Shown here: positions 37,845-45,962 of the stretch, piece after piece
Position numbering within the stretch: position 1 is the first letter of the stretch
Layout of the letters: the number at the start of each line of letters is the position of its first letter
From: Candidatus Aquiluna sp. UB-MaderosW2red
Lineage (GTDB): Bacteria > Actinomycetota > Actinomycetes > Actinomycetales > Microbacteriaceae
DNA: 64,000 nucleotides
Direction: 5' to 3'
NCBI RefSeq assembly: GCF_900100865.1
Contig: NZ_LT627734.1
Coordinates: 1,178,001-1,242,000, forward strand
Position numbers and translations under genes: made by a program
Notes under the pieces: model-generated
The model's input: the letters and a program-made list of their open reading frames with translations, nothing else
Databases searched by the model: none
Told to the model about the DNA's origin: nothing

Positions 37845-37856
37845 TAGACTGGGGAC
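37845..37856 (+). promoter_or_regulatory. Leaderless -10 element of the alpha/beta hydrolase gene
   Basis: TAGACT (37845-37850) ends exactly six bases before the GTG at 37857, and no Shine-Dalgarno sequence is present. This spacing predicts that transcription starts on the start codon. Confidence 0.6.
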
Positions 37857-38729
37857 GTGCCAATGTCGAAAACTACCGCGATGGAATTAGCCCTGAGAGC
37901 TAAACAAAGATCCGTGCGCAGGGACATCGGAGCAACTGCAGGCTGGTGGCTTGAGGGAGACAACGAAACCCCTCTGCTTATTCTGGTTCACGGCTTCAGG
38001 GGAGATCACCACGGACTCTCGCTAATTGCGGCGAGCATCACAAAATACGATGTGCTCATCCCTGACCTACCCGGTTATGGCAAGACCCCGATGCTCGAAG
38101 ACGAGCACAACCTTCAGAACTACGCGAAATGGTTGATAGATCTGGTTTCTCAGGTCAATCGCGAGGTTGTTGTTCTTGGTCACTCTTTTGGTTCGCTGAT
38201 TGTGGCAACCGCAATCGCTGAGGGCCTAAGAGTCAAAGGGATAATTTTGCAAAACCCCATCACCACTAGGGCTAGCTCGCAAAAAGACTTGGCAAATAGG
38301 ATGGCCAGATCTTTTTATAAATTAACTTCAAAGCTTGGCGCCCCGGGTTCTTTGCTTCTTGCAAGCCCAGTAATAGTTAGAGGGATGTCGATGGTTATGG
38401 CCACAACAAAAAAACCCAGACTGAGATCCTTCATACACTCCCAACACTCCAGCTATTTCTCGAACTACCAGCAAGACCGAGTCGCTCAAGAGGGCTTTTT
38501 AGCAGCAATTTCTGGCAATGTGCTTGACCACACTGAAGCCTTCGATCTGCCCACTCTTTTGATTGCGGGGGAGAAAGACTCAATCGCTCCGCTAGTAAAC
38601 CAAATTAAACTTCACAAGCAAATCCCAGGTTCGAGTTTGGAAATCATGCCAAAAGTCGGTCACCTCACCCATTATGAAACTCCAACCGAGGTGGCCTCGA
38701 TAATCGAAAAATTTGTGGAGTCGCTTTGA
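37857..38729 (+). CDS. Alpha/beta hydrolase
   Basis: A serine hydrolase-fold protein of 290 residues. The oxyanion region is LVHGFRGDHHG, the nucleophile elbow is LGHSFGSL near residues 117-124, the acid is in GEKDSIAP and the catalytic histidine in KVGHLTHYE, so the triad is complete. No signal peptide is seen. The substrate is unknown. It is coupled to a glycosyltransferase gene (TTGA overlap), which hints at a shared role in glycan or lipid metabolism, but this is only context. GTG is chosen for its leaderless spacing; ATG 37863 is the alternative. Confidence 0.88.
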   Translation: MPMSKTTAMELALRAKQRSVRRDIGATAGWWLEGDNETPLLILVHGFRGDHHGLSLIAASITKYDVLIPDLPGYGKTPMLEDEHNLQNYAKWLIDLVSQVNREVVVLGHSFGSLIVATAIAEGLRVKGIILQNPITTRASSQKDLANRMARSFYKLTSKLGAPGSLLLASPVIVRGMSMVMATTKKPRLRSFIHSQHSSYFSNYQQDRVAQEGFLAAISGNVLDHTEAFDLPTLLIAGEKDSIAPLVNQIKLHKQIPGSSLEIMPKVGHLTHYETPTEVASIIEKFVESL

Positions 38730-39808
38730 GTGGCATTTGGTTCGATGGCCGCTTCGTCAAGCCCGGCAAGCCCGATGGCATCGGGCAATTTAGCTTGGGG
38801 CTCGCAAAAGAGCTTGCAAAACTCACCGATGTGACCGTCTTGGTTTCATCCAAGGCTCAGGCAGATGAGTTCGAGGGGCTAAAGCATTTTTTGGTCAATA
38901 GCCCCGAGTCACCAAGCGAACTAACGCTTGCCTTTAGGCTTCGAAAACAAAACATAGATGTTTTGTTTTCCCCTATGCAAACAACCTCGAGTTGGTTTCG
39001 AAACTTTAAGCTCGTGCTCACCCTGCACGATTTAATTTATTATCGCCATCGAACACCGCCAGCCTATTTGAATCCGATAGTAAAACTCGGCTGGTGGCTA
39101 TTTCACCTGAGTTATTTGCCGCAGCGGCTGGTTTTAAATAAGGCTGATTCGGTGGTCACGGTTTCTCGCACCACCAGAAATGAGATAGTTCAACACCGCC
39201 TGACCAAAAGACCCATTCACGTGGTTTACAACGCGGCTGATCCTGTTGAGATAATGCCTGAGGGAAATCGGCATAACCAGCGAACCCTGATCTACATGGG
39301 CAGCTTCATCGGATATAAAAACGTTGAGACCCTGATTCAAGGAGCCGGGTTACTGAAAGAACACAAACTCATCCTGCTCTCTCGCATCAGCTCAAAAAGA
39401 AAAGCGGAACTCAAAGCACTAGCCAATATGGTCGGCGCAAACATTGAGTTCAGAAATGGTGTCACTAAGACCGAATACGGAGACCTTCTAGCAAGCGCTC
39501 AGGCGCTGGTCAGCGCGTCTTTGGATGAGGGGTTTGGTATTCCTCTGGTCGAGGCAATGGAGCGTGGCACGCCCATCGTGGTGAGCAACCTAGAGATCTT
39601 TAGGGAAATTGGTCAAGAGGCAGCCCTAAGGTTCATAGCAACTGACCCGCAAGCCTTTGCCAATGAAGTTTTGAGGCTTAATGACGCCAATAACTGGGAT
39701 TGGTATTCAAACCTCGCGCTGAGTCAGGCTAAGGGTTTCTCTTGGGAGCGTTCAGCTCAGGCATTGTTCGAGGTCTTGCAGCAATTAAAAACCGCCAAAA
39801 TCAGCTGA
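38726..39808 (+). CDS. GT4 family glycosyltransferase
   Basis: A 360-residue GT-B glycosyltransferase. The N-terminal half has the acceptor loop GRFVKPGKPDGIGQFS, and the C-terminal half the sugar-nucleotide motif SLDEGFGIPLVEAME with the EX7E pattern, preceded by YMGSFIGYKNVETLI. It resembles mannosyl- or glucosyltransferases acting on lipid or glycan acceptors. No membrane helix or signal is clear. The TTG overlaps the stop of the hydrolase gene; the 3' end overlaps the convergent histidine phosphatase gene by 8 bases. The donor and acceptor are unknown. Confidence 0.9.
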   Translation: MSGIWFDGRFVKPGKPDGIGQFSLGLAKELAKLTDVTVLVSSKAQADEFEGLKHFLVNSPESPSELTLAFRLRKQNIDVLFSPMQTTSSWFRNFKLVLTLHDLIYYRHRTPPAYLNPIVKLGWWLFHLSYLPQRLVLNKADSVVTVSRTTRNEIVQHRLTKRPIHVVYNAADPVEIMPEGNRHNQRTLIYMGSFIGYKNVETLIQGAGLLKEHKLILLSRISSKRKAELKALANMVGANIEFRNGVTKTEYGDLLASAQALVSASLDEGFGIPLVEAMERGTPIVVSNLEIFREIGQEAALRFIATDPQAFANEVLRLNDANNWDWYSNLALSQAKGFSWERSAQALFEVLQQLKTAKIS

Positions 39809-40376
39809 GGGGCTGCGGAGCCCAAGCCTCGAGCTGCCAGCTGCCCTGGTGACGCAAAAGGTGAAGTGAGGCATTTTCTAGCCTTTCACCCTTGGGAGGA
39901 ACTGCACCTTCAGAAACCTGCGCCAAAACGACCCTGATTAGCGAGCCGTGCGAGACACCCAATATCTTTGCGCCAGCGTGCCGAGACTCAATCACAGCGA
40001 GTAAATCCCTCGCACGCTCACCAACTACCTTGGCAGTATCGGCCCCGGGGATGTCATCCAGACTGGCGTATTCCTTGTGCCACTCGTCGTATTTGAGTCC
40101 TTCACCAAGACCAAATGAGCGCTCCAGTAATAGCGGTTCTTCAATCAGTTCTTTGATTCCTAGTTTTTTTGCGACCAGCTCGGCCGAGTGCCTGGCCCGG
40201 CCAAGGGGGGAGGTGAGGATCATGTCCCAATCTTGCAGTGCGAGCCTTTCTGCGGCCTGCTGAATCTGAGCAACCCCAAACTCATTCATTGGAATATCCG
40301 TTGTGCCCTGCAGCCTTAGGTCGATGTTCCAATCGGTCTGACCGTGACGAAGAAGGCCAAAAGTTGTAATTGTCAA
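39801..40376 (-). CDS. Histidine phosphatase family protein
   Basis: A 191-residue member of the phosphoglycerate mutase-like superfamily. The phosphorylated histidine is in LLRHGQTDWN near residue 10, with the usual partner motifs SPLGRARHSAE and a second histidine in GVSHGSLIR. Such proteins range from phosphoglycerate mutases to phosphatases of sugars and nucleotides; the short length favours a phosphatase. Its ATG overlaps the sirtuin gene stop by four bases. Confidence 0.9.
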   Translation of the reverse strand: MTITTFGLLRHGQTDWNIDLRLQGTTDIPMNEFGVAQIQQAAERLALQDWDMILTSPLGRARHSAELVAKKLGIKELIEEPLLLERSFGLGEGLKYDEWHKEYASLDDIPGADTAKVVGERARDLLAVIESRHAGAKILGVSHGSLIRVVLAQVSEGAVPPKGERLENASLHLLRHQGSWQLEAWAPQPLS

Positions 40377-41200
40377 AACAGTATTTCCTTTAGTAGTTCG
40401 CTGGTGGAGCCATGTATTTTAAGTGTTGCCATTTGATCGCCTCTTGTTTCACCAAGATTCACAATCACAATTGGAATTCCACGCTTTTGGGCTCGTTTTA
40501 TAAGCCTGAGACCCGAGTTTACCGTCAGTGAAGTGCCGGCCACCAAGACCGCCTGAGCTACATCCACTGCCGATTGAGCCTCAAGGACTCGGGTCATCGG
40601 AACCTGTTCGCCGAAGAAAACTACATCGGGTTTAAAGTGGGCCCCGCACTGGCCGCAATCTGGCACCCGAAAATTCTTGCCAACCTCAACCTCGGCGTCA
40701 CCATCGGGTGTGTATTCAACATTTTGGTCTTGATAAACATCGGGGTTTAAAAACGAAATTCGAGCGTCCAGCTCGTTGCGCGAAAGAATATCACCGCAAC
40801 CCGAACAAAGAACACGATCCAGCCGGCCGTGGAGCTCGAGAACCGATTTTGAACCAGAGCGTTGATGGAGACCATCAACGTTCTGGGTAATGATTTTTTG
40901 GACCATCCCTAGTTGTTCAGCTTCCGCTAGAGCAAAGTGTCCGAGGTTTGGCTCTGCGAGAGCAACTCTCGACCATCCCACGTAGCTTCTGGCCCAATAG
41001 CGCGCTTGATTTGCCCTAGATCCCATGAATTCATCAAAGGTAAGGGGATGCTTTTCAACTCTGCCGGCGCCTCGATAATCTGGTATGCCGCTATCTGTCG
41101 AAATGCCAGCTCCAGTAAGGACCAACAACTCTTGACCCTTCAATAAATCCCGGGCCCGTTGAATTGCCCCCAACTGGGTTTCGGGATTCGAGTTAATCAC
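40373..41200 (-). CDS. NAD-dependent protein deacylase, Sir2 family
   Basis: A sirtuin of 275 residues that uses NAD to remove acyl groups from lysines. NAD-binding motifs GAGISTDSGIPDYRG near residues 31-45 and TQNVDGLH are intact, with the catalytic histidine in LELHGRLD. The zinc site is CSGC and CGQC. The GTG start at 41200 has TAAAAT at exactly -12 to -7, the leaderless pattern. It heads a two-gene unit with the histidine phosphatase. The region between the two zinc pairs is longer than in short bacterial CobB. Confidence 0.93.
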   Translation of the reverse strand: MINSNPETQLGAIQRARDLLKGQELLVLTGAGISTDSGIPDYRGAGRVEKHPLTFDEFMGSRANQARYWARSYVGWSRVALAEPNLGHFALAEAEQLGMVQKIITQNVDGLHQRSGSKSVLELHGRLDRVLCSGCGDILSRNELDARISFLNPDVYQDQNVEYTPDGDAEVEVGKNFRVPDCGQCGAHFKPDVVFFGEQVPMTRVLEAQSAVDVAQAVLVAGTSLTVNSGLRLIKRAQKRGIPIVIVNLGETRGDQMATLKIHGSTSELLKEILF

Positions 41201-41212
41201 TTTGAAATTTTA
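41201..41212 (-). promoter_or_regulatory. Leaderless -10 element of the sirtuin gene
   Basis: On the minus strand TAAAAT (41207-41212) ends six bases before the GTG start at 41200 and no ribosome-binding site is present. Confidence 0.6.
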
Positions 41213-41294
41213 ACCCGATGTGACCCGAGCTGTCGCCACCCAGTTCAAGATGCATGTCTTGCGTTCAATTCATTCAACTGCATGCAAGAAGTAG

Positions 41295-41303
41295 TTATCC
41301 ACA
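41295..41303 (+). other. Perfect DnaA box
   Basis: TTATCCACA matches the DnaA consensus exactly and lies in the 173-base gap between the sirtuin and LuxR-type genes. The same gap holds TGCATG at 41251 and TGCATGCA near 41280. It is single, so it is not an origin; it may be a DnaA titration or regulatory site, or chance. Confidence 0.4.
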
Positions 41304-41373
41304 GATTTTTGCTTAGGCCCCCTTGAATCACGAACCTAAACTCAAAGAATTCGAAGGCTGGGGAAGGTTGAGC

Positions 41374-42102
41374 GTGACGAATCTTGTTGCAGTCAATGCC
41401 TCCACAGAGTTGTTTGAAACTTTGCTGCAAAGTGACTCAATGCTTGAGGTCTGTCGCAAATTTCTTTTTTCAGATCTAAACGATTTTGCCCACACAATCT
41501 TTGTTTGCTCTTTCTCGGATCGAGGGCTAGTCAAGATAGAGCATTCGCAAGGCAAGACTGCCGATGAGTTCACTCCACCAGAAGACATTTGGAAATCGGA
41601 CTTTTTCTCGGAGGCACTGCGCGGCAATCAATATGTTCACAAGGCCGAATCCTTGCGAACCCTGCACATTCTGCCATTGCTACACAATGACCTTGCAATT
41701 GGCTCTCTGATTTTGATCGGAGAGCGGGGTTCGGAAATAAAAGATGAACTTCAGAGCCAACTTCGTCTAGTGCAGGTGCTCGGTGGATACTTTCTGACGC
41801 AGCACCTTGAATCGAAATTCAGAAGTGGAGGGCAGGCCGCGCCTGGGGATCTCTCCTCGAGACAGCTCGCCATCCTTGAGCATGTTTGTAACTCTCTAAC
41901 CAATGCTCAAATAGCGACCCGGCTCCATGTCTCACTATCCACCGTCGGCCAAGAGTTGATGAAAATTTACAGATATTTAGGTGTTGCAAACCGAAACGAA
42001 GCTTGCGCGGCAGTCAGAGAGTCGGCTCAACAAGCAAAACCAACTGATTCGGATGAAGAAGAGTCTTCCAATTTGTCTAGCGATTCAGAGCTCATCCGCT
42101 AA
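41374..42102 (+). CDS. LuxR-type transcriptional regulator with GAF-like sensor domain
   Basis: A 242-residue regulator. The first ~150 residues look like a GAF-type sensory domain (alternating hydrophobic strands, e.g. HILPLLHNDLAIGSLILIGE), and residues ~167-225 form a LuxR helix-turn-helix (LSSRQLAILEHVCNSLTNAQIA, then RLHVSLSTVGQELMKIYRYLG). An acidic Ser-rich tail follows. I choose GTG 41374, since GGGAAGG (41361-41367) is 6 bases upstream; the open frame begins at TTG 41323 without ribosome-binding signal. No cognate sensor kinase or receiver domain is present. The ligand and targets are unknown. Confidence 0.85.
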   Translation: MTNLVAVNASTELFETLLQSDSMLEVCRKFLFSDLNDFAHTIFVCSFSDRGLVKIEHSQGKTADEFTPPEDIWKSDFFSEALRGNQYVHKAESLRTLHILPLLHNDLAIGSLILIGERGSEIKDELQSQLRLVQVLGGYFLTQHLESKFRSGGQAAPGDLSSRQLAILEHVCNSLTNAQIATRLHVSLSTVGQELMKIYRYLGVANRNEACAAVRESAQQAKPTDSDEEESSNLSSDSELIR

Positions 42103-42163
42103 ATTTTGAATTTTGACCAAGGGGACTAAAGAGTTGATGAGCGATTCTCTGTAACTCAATTTG

Positions 42164-42246
42164 TGTCCGAGAGGGGACTTGAACCCCCACCCCCTTTCGG
42201 GGACTAACACCTCAAGCTAGCGCGTCTACCATTCCGCCACCCGGAC
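42164..42246 (-). tRNA. tRNA-Leu, anticodon GAG
   Basis: The minus strand folds as a class II tRNA: acceptor GTCCGGG pairing with CTCGGAC, a D arm with GGTAGA, the anticodon loop TTGAGGT (anticodon GAG, reading CTC/CTT), a variable arm built on CCCC/GGGG, and a T arm with GGGGG-TTCAAGT-CCCCT. CCA is not encoded. Confidence 0.95.
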
Positions 42247-42280
42247 AGGTGACTGCCTAAGTCTCTAGGCAACGGCCCTA

Positions 42281-42289
42281 AATATAGCA
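42281..42289 (-). promoter_or_regulatory. tRNA-Leu promoter, extended -10
   Basis: On the minus strand TGC-TATATT is an extended -10 motif about 35 bases before the tRNA 5' end. The leader contains TGCCTA...TAGGCA (42254-42271), a 6-bp inverted repeat that would be removed on processing. Confidence 0.5.
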
Positions 42290-42322
42290 TGTTCTGAGTC
42301 CCTCAAAATCACTCGGGTTTGT

Positions 42323-42356
42323 TTGCCTAATTGGTTTATAGCGGTAGCGTTAGGTT
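42323..42356 (+). promoter_or_regulatory. Leaderless promoter of the 67-residue gene before uppP
   Basis: TAGCGT (42345-42350) ends six bases before the ATG at 42357. TTGCCT (42323-42328) lies 16 bases before it and is a fair -35. Confidence 0.55.
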
Positions 42357-42560
42357 ATGCATGAAGATCCGCAGGTTGCACTTAGAACACTAGTTGCCGC
42401 TCTTGAGCGACACCTTGACACCTGTTTATCTAAGCGTCCCGGCTCTGACCAAGAAATTGAAGAGGCCTACGGCCAAGTGGCGGATGCATTTGAGAAGTAT
42501 GAAGACTTGCTAGAAGAGTCTTTCGGTGAATTTCTGCCGATTGTTTCCGAAGAAGAATGA
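42357..42560 (+). CDS. Small acidic conserved protein, function unknown
   Basis: This 67-residue protein is strongly acidic and looks helical throughout (LRTLVAALERHLDTCL, then EEAYGQVADAFEKYEDLLEES). No membrane segment, metal motif or known domain is recognised. Its last four bases (ATGA) overlap the uppP start, so the two are coupled. Good promoter spacing and coupling argue that it is a real gene. It might act together with UppP or simply provide its translation start. Confidence 0.75.
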   Translation: MHEDPQVALRTLVAALERHLDTCLSKRPGSDQEIEEAYGQVADAFEKYEDLLEESFGEFLPIVSEEE

Positions 42561-43384
42561 GCCCATTTGAAGCAATTCTCTTGGGTCTGATCCAAGGAAT
42601 AACGGAATTTCTACCAATTTCATCTTCCGCTCACGTTCAAATTGCGCAAGAGCTACTTGGGCTTTCAGAGCTCTCCAAGCCTCAACTAACCGCATTTATT
42701 GCGACCATCCAAATTGGCACCGAAGTCGCAGTGGTGCTGTATTTCTATAAAACCATCATTGAAGTCTTGGGCTCTTGGTTCAAAGCCGGCTTTAAACCCT
42801 GGAGGGCTCAACCAGCCCAAGCCAAGCTTGGCTGGTTGATCATTTTAGGAACCCTGCCGGTGGTGGTTTTAGGTCTAACTTTTCAGTCTCAAATCGAAAA
42901 CGATGTCAGACAGCTCTGGGTGATTGGAATCACCCTGGTGGTATTTGGTCTGATTCTGGGTGTTGCAGACAAGGTCGGGAAAAAGCGAAAGCCGATTGAG
43001 GAGCTTGACTTCAAATCAGGCATGGCCTTCGGTTTCGGGCAGGCATTGGCCCTAATTCCCGGGGTGTCTCGATCCGGAGGCAGCATTACCGTTGGGTTGC
43101 TTTTGGGCTTCACTCGAGAAGCTTCGGCTCGCTACAGCTTTTTGCTGGCAATCCCGGCGGTCTTGGGTTCGGGTATCTATCAATTCCTAGGTAGCTATCG
43201 AGACTTACCGCCGGATCTTTTGGTTTCCACAATTGCAGCGACAATCGTGAGCTTCATAGTCGGCTATAGCGTTATTACGTGGCTTTTGAAATACCTCAGT
43301 CGGGGCTCGTTTATGCCCTTTGTGATTTGGCGAGTGGCCGTTGGAAGCCTGTTGCTGATTGGCCTTGGAGTCGGGGCCATTTAG
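42557..43384 (+). CDS. uppP: Undecaprenyl-diphosphatase
   Basis: UppP (BacA) recycles undecaprenyl pyrophosphate to the monophosphate lipid carrier of cell-wall synthesis. The 275 residues have about eight membrane segments. The first active-site motif is LGLIQGITEFLPISSSAH near residues 8-25 and the second is ALIPGVSRSGGSITVGLLLG; both are complete. The ATG overlaps the preceding small gene. Its stop lies 2 bases from the convergent PAC2 gene. Confidence 0.97.
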   Translation: MSPFEAILLGLIQGITEFLPISSSAHVQIAQELLGLSELSKPQLTAFIATIQIGTEVAVVLYFYKTIIEVLGSWFKAGFKPWRAQPAQAKLGWLIILGTLPVVVLGLTFQSQIENDVRQLWVIGITLVVFGLILGVADKVGKKRKPIEELDFKSGMAFGFGQALALIPGVSRSGGSITVGLLLGFTREASARYSFLLAIPAVLGSGIYQFLGSYRDLPPDLLVSTIAATIVSFIVGYSVITWLLKYLSRGSFMPFVIWRVAVGSLLLIGLGVGAI

Positions 43385-43386
43385 TT

Positions 43387-44250
43387 TTAGCCTTTTTTAT
43401 CGCCTTTATCTCCCGGTGATTCTGGAGGGTCTTGGAGGTAGCGCTCAAACTCCCGAGCCAGAGAGTCCCCGGAGGCTTGCTCGGACTCCAATGTGTCGTA
43501 GTTTTTTTCGAGCTGGGCGATGTAGGCGGATAGGTCATCATCATTCTCAGCGGCATCATCGATTGAGCGCTCCCAAGCGAATCCAGCCTCCGCCAAAGCA
43601 CTCGAGTCAAAGCTAAAGCCGATGAGGGTTTGTAGCTCGTTCAAAAAACCCAGCGAACCCTTGGGGTTTATGGCGTTGTGGACATAGTGCGGTACCGAAC
43701 CCCAAAGCGATAGCACGGGAATCCCTTCGTCTTCAAAGGCTTGGGTAAGAATGGCCAAGATGCCAACTAGGCCCTCATAATTTGATGTTTCAATCTGCAT
43801 CGACTCCTGCAGAATTTTGTTCTGAGTGGATTTGAATACCGGCATTGGGCGAGTGTGAGGGACCTCGGCAAACATTGATCCGAGCATTATGACCTGATCG
43901 ATTTCGCGGTCCTGCACCATCTCTAAAATTTCCGCGGCGAAGGCTAACCAGCGCCTCGAAGGTTCGGCGCCGACCAAAAGATAGAGTCGGTCAAGCTCCG
44001 GGTTTTGCTGAATGTTTTCCTTGGAAGCTTGCAATAGCTCGGTGGAGGGCCAAATAATTACCCGGTTACCCTCTTCGTCCAATTCGACCATCGGTCGAAA
44101 AAGCTGGAAATCGTAATATTCCTGCGGATCTACCGCTTCTAGAGTTTGAGCATCGGTCTGTTCGGTAATTGCGCTAAGGGCGCCCGAAGCCGCCTCTGTG
44201 GCATCGTTCCAGCCCTGCAGAGCCACTATCAGTATCCGGCCGGTCAGCAT
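43387..44250 (-). CDS. PAC2 family protein
   Basis: A 287-residue protein of the PAC2 family, related in fold to proteasome assembly chaperone 2 and to ATP-grasp-linked archaeal proteins. Actinobacteria widely keep such a gene; its function there is unproven. The N-terminus ILIVALQGWNDATEAASGAL and the segment ILAILTQAFEDEGIPVLSLWGSVPHYV carry the family signature. The C-terminus is acidic and Lys/Pro rich. AAGGAG precedes the ATG. No proteasome subunit gene lies in this window. It is divergent from the HAD gene. Confidence 0.88.
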   Translation of the reverse strand: MLTGRILIVALQGWNDATEAASGALSAITEQTDAQTLEAVDPQEYYDFQLFRPMVELDEEGNRVIIWPSTELLQASKENIQQNPELDRLYLLVGAEPSRRWLAFAAEILEMVQDREIDQVIMLGSMFAEVPHTRPMPVFKSTQNKILQESMQIETSNYEGLVGILAILTQAFEDEGIPVLSLWGSVPHYVHNAINPKGSLGFLNELQTLIGFSFDSSALAEAGFAWERSIDDAAENDDDLSAYIAQLEKNYDTLESEQASGDSLAREFERYLQDPPESPGDKGDKKG

Positions 44251-44309
44251 TGGAACTCCTTTTATCGCTTCCCCAAACTCTAATTGACCTTCGAACTACA
44301 CTTGGTTAA

Positions 44310-44978
44310 ATGTCTGAAAACAATTTCCCCGAAGCCGTCCTGTGGGACATGGATGGCACCCTTATCGACTCCGAGCCCTATTGGGTGGCGAGTGAGCACC
44401 GGCTGGCCCAGGATTATGGAACAACTTGGTCTGAACAGGATGCTCACGAGTTGATAGGGAAGAGCCTCTACGACTCATCCGAGCTACTAAGACAGAAGTT
44501 CGGAATTACTGACCTAAGCGTCGTCCAGGTGATTGAGCGACTCACCAGCGAGGTCGTTTCGGATCTGAGTCAGCGACTAGTTTGGCGACCGGGAGCGCTC
44601 GAGCTTCTGACTGATTTGAAAAAAGCAGGCATCAAGACAGCTCTGGTCACAATGTCAATGCGGCGCATGGCGCAGTCGGTGGTTGACCAGATCCCCTTCC
44701 ACGCTTTTGACGCGGTGGTTGCAGGGGACGAGGTCGTTATGGGCAAGCCCCACCCGGAGCCATATCTAAAGGCCGCGGCGATGCTCGGGGTTGATCCAAC
44801 AAAGTGCATCGCGCTCGAGGATTCTTCGACAGGACTAGCTTCAGCAGAAGCAGCCGGAACATTGGCGGTTGGGATACCAAATCTGATTCCACTAGTTCCA
44901 ACGGCCAATGGTGTCGTTATAAAATCGCTCACCGAACTGACTGCAGCTAACATCGGGGAGCTTAGAAACCGTGGCTGA
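44310..44978 (+). CDS. HAD family hydrolase (beta-phosphoglucomutase-like)
   Basis: A 222-residue HAD phosphatase or mutase: nucleophile motif LWDMDGTLIDSE near residues 11-22, MGKPHPEPY and LEDSSTGLASAEAAG in motif IV. The cap domain lies between residues 20 and 90. Members include phosphatases of sugar phosphates and beta-phosphoglucomutase; the substrate is unknown. TACACT (44297-44302) lies 7 bases from the ATG, near the leaderless spacing. It overlaps trmI by 8 bases. Confidence 0.9.
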   Translation: MSENNFPEAVLWDMDGTLIDSEPYWVASEHRLAQDYGTTWSEQDAHELIGKSLYDSSELLRQKFGITDLSVVQVIERLTSEVVSDLSQRLVWRPGALELLTDLKKAGIKTALVTMSMRRMAQSVVDQIPFHAFDAVVAGDEVVMGKPHPEPYLKAAAMLGVDPTKCIALEDSSTGLASAEAAGTLAVGIPNLIPLVPTANGVVIKSLTELTAANIGELRNRG

Positions 44979-45933
44979 AGAGTTTCAAGCTGGCGATAAG
45001 GTCCAGCTCACTGGCCCCAAGGGCAGGCTGAACACGGTCGTGTTGGCTGTGGGCGGTCGCTTCGGGAGCCATAAGGGCGACCTAATGCACGATGACATCA
45101 TCGGGCAACCTCAAGGAAGCGTGATTGCCAATCAATCAGGCATCGAATATTTAGCCCTAAAGCCACTGCTCACTGATTATGTTTTGTCGATGCCACGTGG
45201 TGCTGCAATTGTTTACCCCAAAGATGCTGCCCAAATTGTTGTTGAAGCGGACATCTTTCCGGGGGCAGTAGTGGTGGAGGCGGGAGTTGGATCCGGCTCG
45301 CTTTCGAGCTACCTCTTGCGGGCAATTGGGGATACTGGAAAACTGATTTCTTTTGAGAGGCGCGAGGAATTTGCGCAGATCGCCAAGGCAAATATCACGA
45401 ACCTTTTGGGCAAGGCCCCCACAAACTGGGATATTCATCTGGGCAGTCTCGAGACCGAGCTGCCGTTATTAGTTGCAGACCAAAGTGTTGATCGGGCAGT
45501 TTTAGACATGCTGGCTCCTTGGGAGTGCATCGAGGCCGTGGCCGACGCATTGAAGCCGGGCGGGGTTTTGATTTGCTACGTTGCAACCGTTACCCAGCTA
45601 TCTAGAACTCACGAAGCATTCAGGGATTTTGGCGGCTTCACCGAAGCGGTGGCTTGGGAGTCGATGGTGCGCACTTGGCACTTGGACGGCTTAGCGGTCA
45701 GACCGGATCACCGAATGATTGCTCACACAGGTTTCCTAATTTCGGCCAGAAGGCTGGCGCCCGGGACCATTTTGCCAAAGTTTAAGGTAAAAACTGGGAG
45801 TAAAGCAGAAGGAACCGCTGCAGACATGGAGGCTTGGTTACCCCAGGCGATTGGTCAAAGGCCGCTGAGTGAGAAAAAACTGAGAAAAACCGTCCGCAGG
45901 GTTCAGAATGAAGCCAATCAGAGAGAGAATTAG
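44971..45933 (+). CDS. trmI: tRNA (adenine-58-N1)-methyltransferase TrmI
   Basis: It methylates A58 in the T loop of tRNAs using S-adenosylmethionine. The 320 residues have an N-terminal small domain beginning EFQAGDKVQLTGPKG, the SAM loop VEAGVGSGSLS near residues 100-110, and the VLDMLAPWE motif in place of the usual DxPxPW. Actinobacterial members act as tetramers. In many actinobacteria the proteasome operon follows this gene (arc, dop, pup, prcB, prcA, pafA); here an FKBP lipoprotein gene follows instead. The start is GTG. Confidence 0.94.
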   Translation: MAEEFQAGDKVQLTGPKGRLNTVVLAVGGRFGSHKGDLMHDDIIGQPQGSVIANQSGIEYLALKPLLTDYVLSMPRGAAIVYPKDAAQIVVEADIFPGAVVVEAGVGSGSLSSYLLRAIGDTGKLISFERREEFAQIAKANITNLLGKAPTNWDIHLGSLETELPLLVADQSVDRAVLDMLAPWECIEAVADALKPGGVLICYVATVTQLSRTHEAFRDFGGFTEAVAWESMVRTWHLDGLAVRPDHRMIAHTGFLISARRLAPGTILPKFKVKTGSKAEGTAADMEAWLPQAIGQRPLSEKKLRKTVRRVQNEANQREN

Positions 45934-45962
45934 CCGTTATCAAAAATGAAAGTAGTTTCACA

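Noticed and set aside
41295-41303. Replication origin at the DnaA box
   Set aside because: Only one box is found and dnaA/dnaN are not near.
41323-41373. TTG 41323 as the start of the LuxR-type protein
   Set aside because: No ribosome-binding site or leaderless -10 precedes it, while GTG 41374 has GGGAAGG at the right distance.
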